This document shows, in pieces, positions 1-5,086 of a stretch of 5,086 bases of DNA. This DNA is from Methanomassiliicoccales archaeon (lineage in GTDB: Archaea > Thermoplasmatota > Thermoplasmata > Methanomassiliicoccales > JACIVX01): NCBI GenBank assembly GCA_024464195.1, contig JANHAK010000107.1, positions 1 through 5,086 on the forward strand, read 5' to 3'. The notes under the pieces were generated by a model. It did not search any database. It was not told the DNA's origin and was given only the letters and a program-made list of their open reading frames with translations. The position numbers and the translations under genes are program-made. Position 1 is the first letter of the stretch; each line of letters starts with the position of its first letter.

Positions 1-1
1 G

Positions 2-880
2 AAGGGGCACATAGATGATTTATTGAGAAAAGCAGTCAGCATGGGAATCGACCCAATCAGCGCTGTTCGCTCTGTAACCCTATGGCCCGCGAAACATTAT
101 GGACTGCCACTTGGATCAATTGAGATAGGCGAATCGGCGGACATCGTGATTGTTGACGATCTCAAGGATTTCAACGTCTTGCAAGTATACATTAGCGGGA
201 AACTTGTTGCGGAAAAAGGCAGAACACTGTTCAAAGTTGAGCCTGAAAATCTCGACTACAACATGGTTGAACAGCGCATTTCTCCAACCGAATTTGAAAT
301 TCATGTCGATAAAGAAAAGCGGAAAGTGAGGGCCAGGGTGATTCGCGTTGTGCCCGACCAAGATATCAGTTATTCTGATGTCGCCGAGCTCAACGTCATT
401 GATGGTGTCGTTCAGGTGGATTTACAACAAGACGTGCTTTATGCTTCGGTGGTATGCCGTTACGAACGAAAGAAACCGGCTCTAGGTTTCATCAAGGGGT
501 TTAAACTCAAGAAAGGAGCGATCGCGTCAAGCGTTGCTCACGACGCCCATAATATTATCGCTGTTGGCGTCGATGCGAATTCGATCGCCACTGCAGTTGA
601 ACATGTGTCGCAGGTAGGGGGTTATTGTGCGACTGACGGCATGAAAACTATTACACTGGCGCTGCCGATTGCAGGTCTCATGAGCAATGAAGATTGCGAA
701 ACAGTCTGCGAGAAAGAATCGAAGATCAACGAGCTAGTAAGAACAATGGGGTGCGATTTGGAAGCACCGTTCATGACGCTTTCGTTCCAGAGTCTTCTCG
801 TTGTCCCAGAGCTCAAGATTTGCGACAGAGGGCTATTCGATTCCATTCAATTCAAATTAGTCGACCCAATCATTGATTAA
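2..880 (+). CDS. ade: Adenine deaminase, 5'-truncated (C-terminal half)
   Basis: Adenine deaminase hydrolyses adenine to hypoxanthine and ammonia in the cytoplasm, feeding purine salvage. The reading frame is open from the first full codon (base 2) to TAA at 878-880, giving 292 visible residues of a family that is usually about 550-600. The first residues (KGHIDDLLRKA) match the conserved segment just after the last metal-binding region of the amidohydrolase barrel. The end of that domain follows (GESADIVIVDDL, about bases 126-163). The rest is the adenine deaminase C-terminal domain, recognised by AHDAHNII (536-559), a GG..ATDG stretch near 620-640, LPIAGLMS (662-685) and the PFMTLSFQSLLVVPELKI stretch near 766-822. 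The usual SHDSHN-type motif has Ala in place of both Ser here. The metal ligands lie in the missing half. The TTG at 23 is internal and not a real start. The next gene begins 76 bp downstream on the same strand and continues the salvage theme. Family assignment is very secure. Confidence 0.95.
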   Translation, partial: KGHIDDLLRKAVSMGIDPISAVRSVTLWPAKHYGLPLGSIEIGESADIVIVDDLKDFNVLQVYISGKLVAEKGRTLFKVEPENLDYNMVEQRISPTEFEIHVDKEKRKVRARVIRVVPDQDISYSDVAELNVIDGVVQVDLQQDVLYASVVCRYERKKPALGFIKGFKLKKGAIASSVAHDAHNIIAVGVDANSIATAVEHVSQVGGYCATDGMKTITLALPIAGLMSNEDCETVCEKESKINELVRTMGCDLEAPFMTLSFQSLLVVPELKICDRGLFDSIQFKLVDPIID

Positions 881-908
881 TGTAAAAAATAACCAATTGA
901 CAGAAAGC

Positions 909-914
909 TTTTTT
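909..914 (+). terminator. Possible oligo-T terminator after ade
   Basis: A run of six T lies 29 bp after the ade stop, in the 76-bp gap before the next gene. Archaeal RNA polymerase often stops at such U-rich stretches without a hairpin. No stable stem-loop is visible beside it, so this rests on base composition alone. An AT-rich stretch just downstream (917-926, TTCATAATAC) could be a weak TATA element for the next gene. Confidence 0.25.
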
Positions 915-947
915 GTTCATAATACTGTTAACTTTCGGTTCTGATCC

Positions 948-952
948 GGTGA
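948..952 (+). promoter_or_regulatory. Ribosome-binding site GGTGA
   Basis: GGTGA is complementary to the UCACC of the archaeal 16S rRNA 3' end. It sits 4 nt before the ATG at 957 and fixes that codon as the start of the phosphoribosyltransferase gene. Confidence 0.75.
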
Positions 953-956
953 AAAG

Positions 957-1619
957 ATGCCAGAAATTGAGCGCTTTAGAAGTAAGATTGTGACATGGGA
1001 AGAGATTTCCAAATGGACACTTGACGTCGCAAGACAGATCAGAGACTGCAATTGGAGACCGACAGTTATTGTCGGCTTGACCAGGGGTGGCTGGATTCCC
1101 GCAAGACTCCTCTGCGATCACCTCCATGTCAAGAAGCTATACGCCATTAAGACGGAACATTGGGGGATCACAGCTAACCAAAATGGAAAAGCCCTCCTGA
1201 CTCAGGAGCTCAACGCAAATATTGAAAACGAAAATGTTCTCATTGTTGACGATATCACCGATACTGGGGAAAGTTTGAAACTCGCGATCAGGCATATCGA
1301 AGAACTGAAACCAAAGGAGATCCAGACCGCAACCCTTTTGCACATAACGCGATCCAAAATTGAGCCAAACTTTTACTCAGTGAGAGTTCCTGAGGATCAG
1401 TGGACTTGGTTTATATTTCCGTGGAATCTCCATGAGGATTTGCGGACTTTGCTTCCAAAAACTCTTGGAGACGGGAAGACTGAAGATGAGATACAGGCCG
1501 CCTTCTTGAACCAATTCGAGATCCAGGTCTCCGAAGATCTTATCCGTGGCACTCTTAAAGACCTAGAGGCCGAAGGAAAGGTCAAGAGGAAGGGAAGAAT
1601 CTGGATTAAGACGGGTTGA
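957..1619 (+). CDS. Phosphoribosyltransferase (COG2236 type) with C-terminal winged-helix-like domain
   Basis: This 220-residue cytoplasmic protein has a type I phosphoribosyltransferase fold. The diagnostic PRPP-binding loop is VLIVDDITDTGESL (residues 94-107), with the two acidic residues D98-D99. GLTRGG (40-45) is the pyrophosphate-binding loop, and the W..F.FPW pattern (149-156) resembles the region after the purine pocket in xanthine/guanine enzymes. Enzymes of this group are annotated as xanthine or hypoxanthine phosphoribosyltransferases, but the base specificity cannot be read here. Residues about 172-220 look like a winged helix: an acidic helix (TEDEIQAAFLNQF), a helix pair (VSEDLIRGTLKDLEAEGKV) and a basic wing (KRKGRIWIKT). 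That suggests DNA binding or a regulatory role, which is inference. ATG at 957 is supported by the GGTGA ribosome-binding site. Its TGA overlaps the next gene's ATG by one base, suggesting co-translation with hpt. It could be an enzyme, a PRPP-sensing regulator, or both. Confidence 0.88.
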   Translation: MPEIERFRSKIVTWEEISKWTLDVARQIRDCNWRPTVIVGLTRGGWIPARLLCDHLHVKKLYAIKTEHWGITANQNGKALLTQELNANIENENVLIVDDITDTGESLKLAIRHIEELKPKEIQTATLLHITRSKIEPNFYSVRVPEDQWTWFIFPWNLHEDLRTLLPKTLGDGKTEDEIQAAFLNQFEIQVSEDLIRGTLKDLEAEGKVKRKGRIWIKTG

Positions 1620-2248
1620 TGGAAAATTATTCTCTCACGGATTTTGTATCCACTATCTATATCTTAACGGAGACAAATACAGATGGTGTGATGCTCAATC
1701 GACTTCGAAGGAGTCTCGAATCCTCTCCAGTTGTCCGCATGGGTGATTATGATTATTTCATCAGTCCGATTACCGATGGTATCCCATACATGGATCCACG
1801 AGTTTTGAAGGAGGTGATTGATGCAATTATCGAGATCGGTGAGTTCGATTGTGATCTCATTACGACACCAGAGGCGATGGGAATACCAATTGCAGTCGGT
1901 CTTTCCCAGAGACTTGGAATTCCATACAATGTGATTAGAAAAAAGAAGTATGGGCTACGAGATGAAGTGAGCGTGATTCAATGTACTGGGTACGCTACGC
2001 GGGAACTCTATATTAATGGCATTAAAAAAGGAGACAGAATCGTCCTCGTTGATGACGTAATAAGCACTGGAGGAACTCTTTCGGCGATATTGAAGGCCCT
2101 CAAAAGTCTCAGAGCGATCATTAAAGATGTCATCATTGTAATTGAAAAAGGAAACGTAAAATCAAGAATCGAAAAGGAGCTAGGAGTTAAGATCAAGACT
2201 CTCGTTAGAGTTGAAGTTCGGGATGGCCAAGTCGTCGTTCTCACTTGA
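1619..2248 (+). CDS. hpt: Hypoxanthine/guanine phosphoribosyltransferase, archaeal type
   Basis: Hpt joins hypoxanthine or guanine to PRPP to make IMP or GMP, in the cytoplasm. It fits directly with the upstream ade gene, whose product is hypoxanthine. The protein matches the archaeal Hpt subfamily along its length. Seen in order (numbered from ATG 1619) are SPVVRMGDYDYF (36-47), PITDGIP (50-56), the EAMGIPIA loop (85-92), RKKKYGL (107-113), GY..ELYINGI (124-135) and the PRPP loop RIVLVDDVISTGGTL (140-154). From ATG 1619 it is 209 residues, while this family is usually about 185. The extra 24 residues precede M25 at 1691, where the family consensus (ML..L..SL..SPV) begins. ATG 1619 forms a TGATG junction with the gene before. 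ATG 1691 gives the canonical length and has a TATA-like box about 31 nt upstream. Both starts are plausible, and the longer is listed here. The 3' end overlaps the convergent permease gene by 8 bp. Function is secure; the start is not. Confidence 0.92.
   Translation: MENYSLTDFVSTIYILTETNTDGVMLNRLRRSLESSPVVRMGDYDYFISPITDGIPYMDPRVLKEVIDAIIEIGEFDCDLITTPEAMGIPIAVGLSQRLGIPYNVIRKKKYGLRDEVSVIQCTGYATRELYINGIKKGDRIVLVDDVISTGGTLSAILKALKSLRAIIKDVIIVIEKGNVKSRIEKELGVKIKTLVRVEVRDGQVVVLT
1655..1667 (+). promoter_or_regulatory. TATA-like element for a family-length hpt start
   Basis: ATCTATATCTTAA lies with its TATAT core centred about 31 nt before ATG 1691. That spacing would place transcription start a few bases before this ATG, giving a near-leaderless message. 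This agrees with 1691 being where the conserved Hpt sequence begins and with GGTG (1685-1688) being too close to act as a ribosome-binding site. It is a pattern match only. If translation starts at 1619, this is just coding sequence. Confidence 0.3.
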
Positions 2249-3026
2249 TCAAACGTTTTCTCATTAGTGCTATCGCTGTAACAAAGGTAATTGCCGTCAG
2301 CAGCACGATGTATAGCAAGCTTATCACATCAACCCAGCTGAATAGATTGTAGCTGAGATCCCGAATCAATCTCGTCGAATGTGTGAGTGGAAGGATTTCC
2401 GCCATCCATTGGCCCCATTCTGGTAATACATTTAGAGGAAAGAAAGTCCCACTAAAGAGGAACATCGGTGTGATCAAGAGAAAGAAAGGATAGTTGAACG
2501 AATCGATGTTCGGAACTAGCGCGGTGAAGATCATAGCGATTGATGCAAACATAAGCCCCGACAAGAAACCAATGAAAGGCACGAACAGCATGCCAGGGAA
2601 CCAGGCAAGTCCAGCAATAACAACAACTCCGAGCACAATCGTCGAGTTCAAAAAACTTTTCGTCGCACCCCATAGCATTTCTCCAGCAATCACATCCTCA
2701 ATACTCAGTGGTGTCGCGATGATCGCATCGAAAGTTTTCTGGTAGTGCATACGCACGTAGGAGCCATACGTGCATTCGAAAAACGCAGAATACATCGAGG
2801 AAATTGCGACGAGACCCGGTGCTAAGAACATCGCATATTCAACGAAAAGTCCCTCATATTCGACTTTTCCGATGAGAATTCCAAATCCTAAACCCATCGC
2901 CACAAGATATAAAATTGGTTCAAAGAAGGGTGGCAAGAAATTTGTTTTCCATGTTGTAAAAAACACATCTTTATTTCGTCTCCAGACCATCAGAGAACGG
3001 CGGCTGATGTTAGACAAGAGGCTCAA
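2241..3026 (-). CDS. ABC-2 type transporter permease (DrrB/NodJ-like)
   Basis: This 261-residue integral membrane protein is the permease of an ABC exporter and forms the transmembrane path with the ATPase encoded just upstream. About six hydrophobic segments are visible, near residues 30-53, 64-83, 115-140, 145-168, 178-200 and 235-255, the usual ABC-2 layout. The first-segment pattern P..EPILYLVAMGLGFG, then FLAPGLVAISSMYSAFFE (67-84), and the loop FDAIIATPLSIEDVIAGE (99-116) that contacts the ATPase are typical of the NodJ/DrrB branch (COG0842). The start is TTG at 3026-3024, overlapping the ATPase stop as TTGA. A purine-rich GGTAGGGGG lies 8 nt before it on this strand. ATG at residue 13 would be a late alternative but would lose the translational coupling. 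The 3' end overlaps hpt convergently. The substrate is unknown, and family resemblance to nodulation or drug-resistance exporters does not identify it. Confidence 0.9.
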   Translation of the reverse strand: MSLLSNISRRSLMVWRRNKDVFFTTWKTNFLPPFFEPILYLVAMGLGFGILIGKVEYEGLFVEYAMFLAPGLVAISSMYSAFFECTYGSYVRMHYQKTFDAIIATPLSIEDVIAGEMLWGATKSFLNSTIVLGVVVIAGLAWFPGMLFVPFIGFLSGLMFASIAMIFTALVPNIDSFNYPFFLLITPMFLFSGTFFPLNVLPEWGQWMAEILPLTHSTRLIRDLSYNLFSWVDVISLLYIVLLTAITFVTAIALMRKRLIK

Positions 3027-3934
3027 TCTCTCAGCCCCCTACCTGTAAGTTTCAAAAAAACATCCTCTAGCGTTGAAGCCCTTATCGTAGCGTGCTGCAA
3101 AAAGAACTTTTCGTTGAGTTCATGAAGAAGTTGTTGTGGATTGTCGGCGTAGACATAAATTCTATCCGATCCCTTTTCAATGATAAGACCACTATCTCGT
3201 AAGTAGCTTTCAACCCCAGGTGACGGATCGATAATCTCGAGCACGCTTTTGCTAGAATGTCGTTCAATAAGATCCCTAGGATGGCCTTCGACGATAATCT
3301 TCCCTTGATCCATAATAACGAGCCTATCACACAAACGCTCCGCTTCATCCATATAATGCGTTGTGAGGATGACGGTAACACCAAATTTCCGCAATTCTCT
3401 AATCTTGTCCCAAATAAGGTGCCTTGCCTGAGGATCAAGACCGGTTGTTGGCTCATCTAAAATAAGAATTTTGGGGTCATTAATAAGCGCTCTTGCGATG
3501 ATGAGACGTCTTTTCATTCCACCGGAAAGTTCAGGTATCTCAACATCAGCTTTTTCTTCCAATTGCATGAATTCTAGGAGTTCCATCGCCCTCTTTTCTG
3601 CAACCCTCTTTTCGATCCCAAAATAGCGGGCATAAACGGTTAGATTTTTCAAAACTGTAAAATCAGGGTCGAGATTATTTTCTTGAGGAGCAACGCCAAT
3701 AAGTGCCTTAATTTCTCTAGATTTCTTCTCGACATCCAATCCAAGGACGAATAAGTTCCCTGAGGTGATTGGTGATGCGCAATAGATCATCTTCATTACA
3801 GTCGTTTTGCCAGCTCCATTAGGGCCAAGAAAACCGAAACACTCTCCTTCATTGATCTCAAAATTGATACTGTTAACCGCCGTAAATGAATCGTACCTTT
3901 TTGTCAAGTTTTCAGCTTTGACGACGACTTTCAT
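3023..3934 (-). CDS. ABC transporter ATP-binding protein (DrrA/NodI-like)
   Basis: This 303-residue protein is the nucleotide-binding subunit that powers the adjacent ABC-2 permease from the cytoplasmic face of the membrane. All hallmark motifs are present: Walker A GPNGAGKT (37-44), Q-loop Q84 in VAPQENN, signature LSGGMKRR (136-143), Walker B ILILDE (156-161), the D-loop GLDP (165-168) and switch His193 in TTH. The protein should therefore be a competent ATPase. After the ATPase core, the tail of about 80 residues ends in STLEDVFLKLTGRGLRD, the typical ending of the NodI/DrrA branch (COG1131). ATG at 3934-3932 begins just before the conserved VKAENLTKRY strand. There is no convincing Shine-Dalgarno before it, and an AT-rich TATA-like box sits about 29 nt upstream, so a short-leader or leaderless message is likely (inference). 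It overlaps the permease by 4 nt, and the two should be one operon. The exported substrate cannot be told. Confidence 0.95.
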   Translation of the reverse strand: MKVVVKAENLTKRYDSFTAVNSINFEINEGECFGFLGPNGAGKTTVMKMIYCASPITSGNLFVLGLDVEKKSREIKALIGVAPQENNLDPDFTVLKNLTVYARYFGIEKRVAEKRAMELLEFMQLEEKADVEIPELSGGMKRRLIIARALINDPKILILDEPTTGLDPQARHLIWDKIRELRKFGVTVILTTHYMDEAERLCDRLVIMDQGKIIVEGHPRDLIERHSSKSVLEIIDPSPGVESYLRDSGLIIEKGSDRIYVYADNPQQLLHELNEKFFLQHATIRASTLEDVFLKLTGRGLRD

Positions 3935-3958
3935 GCTGCCGGGTAATGGATCGAATCC

Positions 3959-3968
3959 GTTAATTAAT
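3959..3968 (-). promoter_or_regulatory. TATA-like element before the ABC exporter operon
   Basis: On the minus strand this reads ATTAATTAAC, centred about 29 nt before the ATPase start codon and preceded by a purine-rich stretch that could be a BRE. An archaeal TATA box here would start transcription within a few bases of the ATG, consistent with the missing Shine-Dalgarno. A short inverted repeat, GGAT-CGA-ATCC (3948-3958), lies between box and start, where an operator could sit. This is inferred from position and composition only. Confidence 0.35.
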
Positions 3969-4021
3969 CTACTTTCTCGTAATCACAAATTTTGAACCGT
4001 AAAGAGTCTAATTTTTCGAAA

Positions 4022-4034
4022 GAATAGTATAAGA
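4022..4034 (+). promoter_or_regulatory. Weak TATA-like stretch before the TctA-like gene
   Basis: GAATAGTATAAGA lies about 50 nt before the GTG start, which would give a leader of roughly 20-30 nt. No Shine-Dalgarno is visible between it and the GTG. This is the best candidate promoter in the gap, but the match is poor. Confidence 0.18.
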
Positions 4035-4078
4035 GTAATAAGAGCACCATTTCAATTTGTCAGAAATTAATTAACTTT

Positions 4079-5086
4079 GTGGAGCTAAACATCCTTCTAC
4101 TAACTTTTTGTTTTACCCTTGCTGGTGTATGCCTGGGATGCATCAGTGGCCTCGTACCAGGAATTCACGTCAATACCCTGTGCGTTATCCTCATCACAAT
4201 ATACCCCTCGGTAACTCCCCATATGATCACATTGACAAATAATATAGACCCTACTATGATTTCAATACTTTTCTCATCAATGATTGTGTCAGCGGCAACC
4301 GTTCACTCTTTCCTTGATTTCATTCCTTCTGTATTCCTTGGAGCTCCAGAAGATTCTAAAATCCTTTCAGTTCTTCCAGGGCATAGACTGCTCCTCCGCG
4401 GAAAGGGCATGGAGGCCGTTGAGTGCGCTGCGAAGGGAAGTCTCATTGGCGCACTCCTAGCAATCACGCTCGCGTTTCCCTTCCGGTTATTGATGGGAGG
4501 TCCATTGAAACTCTATGAACTCCTTGTTCCCTTCATCCCAGCTATTCTCATTGCAATAGTTGCTCTTCTGATTGTTTCCGAAAAGGAAGATAATCAAATT
4601 ACGGCAATCATTGACGCACGCGAGGGAAGTGTCGACTTTTCATCCCCATCTGTGATCCTGTCACCACCATTTCCTTCAGAAGGTGCAAGAGTGCGGCTCT
4701 CTGGAAGAATTCGACACGTCTTCCTGAGATCGTATAGGATAAGCACTACCAACGGCTGTTGGAAACTTCGCATCAAAGGAAATATTCCTGAAGGCTATGC
4801 AACAATCGAAGGCGTATGGAGATTGCAAAGAAGAAGGATTCGAAAGAAATTGATTGCACTCGCAATCTTTCTTTGCTCAGGCATACTTGGCTTCATCGTG
4901 CTGCGCGGAAAGCTACCGCTTAATCCACTCCTCCCTGGCATTTCTGACAACCTGCTATTTCCATTGCTATCTGGTCTTTTCGGAGTGCCCTCTCTGCTTC
5001 TTTCATTTGGAAGATCAAAAATCCCGCCACAGGAATCGAAATCGCCCGCTAGGATCAATTGCTGTAGTGCGATAAAAGGTACGATC
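4079..5086 (+). CDS. TctA-family (COG1784-like) integral membrane protein with central OB-fold-like segment, 3'-truncated
   Basis: This frame is open for 336 codons from GTG 4079 to the window end with no stop. It lacks an early ATG, so an ATG-only search would miss it. The archaeal TctA-like family is built from many transmembrane helices, and its substrate is not established. Family marks are G..SGLVPGIHVNT (20-33), the PG loop after the first helix, and IPSVFLGAPEDSKILSVLPGHR (82-103, broken here as IPSVFLGAPED then SKILSVLPGHR), followed by EAVECAAKGSLIG (112-124). A second-half motif, SGLFGVPSLL (298-307), is also seen. Hydrophobic segments lie near residues 3-26, 34-45, 60-79, 121-139, 148-167, 258-275 and 292-308. 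Residues about 168-257 are hydrophilic. Within them, 203-250 alternate as beta-strands in an OB-fold-like pattern (VRLSGRIRH, YRISTTNGCWKLRI, ATIEGVWRL). GTG is the only usual start before the PG motif, and an in-frame stop lies at 4025. It is divergent from the ABC operon. The family call is good; the transport role is inference. Confidence 0.82.
   Translation, partial: MELNILLLTFCFTLAGVCLGCISGLVPGIHVNTLCVILITIYPSVTPHMITLTNNIDPTMISILFSSMIVSAATVHSFLDFIPSVFLGAPEDSKILSVLPGHRLLLRGKGMEAVECAAKGSLIGALLAITLAFPFRLLMGGPLKLYELLVPFIPAILIAIVALLIVSEKEDNQITAIIDAREGSVDFSSPSVILSPPFPSEGARVRLSGRIRHVFLRSYRISTTNGCWKLRIKGNIPEGYATIEGVWRLQRRRIRKKLIALAIFLCSGILGFIVLRGKLPLNPLLPGISDNLLFPLLSGLFGVPSLLLSFGRSKIPPQESKSPARINCCSAIKGTI

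Larger units (their letters stand above)
3959..4075. repeat. Pair of inverted 10-bp elements in the divergent intergenic region
   Basis: GTTAATTAAT at 3959-3968 and its exact reverse complement ATTAATTAAC at 4066-4075 flank the middle of the 144-bp region between the divergent ABC and TctA-like genes. Read in the direction of each gene, the same sequence ATTAATTAAC precedes both, 24 nt before the ATPase ATG and 3 nt before the GTG at 4079. The core TTAATTAA is itself palindromic. The repeat is exact, but its function is unknown and the region is AT-rich, so chance is possible. Confidence 0.4.

Noticed and set aside
23..25. TTG at 23 as the start of the first gene.
   Set aside because: The frame is open to the window edge, and the codons before the TTG (KGHIDDL) match conserved adenine deaminase sequence, so the gene begins outside the window.
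116..361. Open frame of 81 codons on the minus strand inside ade.
   Set aside because: It is antisense to a clearly conserved protein region and encodes nothing recognisable; the same holds for the other short antisense frames inside the genes of this window.
1939..1944. A-runs at 1939-1944 and 2024-2029 (T-runs on the minus strand) as terminators for the ABC operon.
   Set aside because: They are lysine codons within conserved Hpt motifs and lie more than 200 bp past the permease stop, so their sequence is explained by the protein.
2241..3934. Naming the ABC pair as a nodulation (NodIJ) or drug-resistance (DrrAB) system.
   Set aside because: These are only the best-known members of the same large branch; nothing in the neighbourhood points to a lipo-oligosaccharide or drug substrate.
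3945..3961. A tRNA T-arm-like hairpin: AATGG and CCGTT pair around the 7-nt loop ATCGAAT.
   Set aside because: No acceptor stem, anticodon arm or D-arm can be built around it; the upstream part is the start of the ABC ATPase gene. It is a chance hairpin or at most an operator-like repeat.
4594..5058. Two minus-strand open frames (4594-4776 and 4795-5058) as genes.
   Set aside because: They are antisense to the continuous TctA-like frame, which carries recognisable family motifs on both sides; the antisense products show no recognisable features.

Overview
The window reads as a mid-GC archaeal, most likely euryarchaeal, chromosome segment. Three things point that way. One phosphoribosyltransferase matches the archaeal Hpt subfamily almost word for word. 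The last gene has the signature motifs of the archaeal TctA-like membrane family (COG1784). A GGTGA ribosome-binding site, typical of archaea, precedes one gene, while other starts have no Shine-Dalgarno and suggest leaderless messages. A Thermoplasmata-type or methanogen lineage is possible, but the sequence alone does not settle it.

Region 1 (1-2248, plus strand) is a purine salvage block. It holds the 3' half of adenine deaminase (ade), a COG2236-type phosphoribosyltransferase with an apparent C-terminal winged helix, and archaeal hypoxanthine/guanine phosphoribosyltransferase (hpt). The last two touch at a TGATG junction. The chemistry is coherent: Ade turns adenine into hypoxanthine, and Hpt joins hypoxanthine (or guanine) to PRPP to give IMP (or GMP). 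The middle protein could salvage a 6-oxopurine or act as a PRPP/purine-sensing regulator. The start of hpt is ambiguous: the upstream ATG gives an extra 24 residues, while the family-length start has its own TATA-like box.

Region 2 (2241-3934, minus strand) is a two-gene ABC-2 exporter operon, an ATPase followed by a permease, coupled by a 4-nt TTGA overlap. It is of the DrrAB/NodIJ type and its substrate is unknown. Its 3' end overlaps the 3' end of hpt by 8 bp in convergent orientation.

Region 3 (3935-4078) is a divergent intergenic region with two inverted copies of a 10-bp AT-rich element, one on each side. Region 4 (4079 to the window end, plus strand) is a GTG-started TctA/COG1784-family integral membrane protein that is cut by the window edge. 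Its central cytoplasmic-looking segment resembles a small OB-fold beta-barrel, and this is the most unusual structure in the window. No tRNA, rRNA, CRISPR array, insertion sequence or phage gene was seen.
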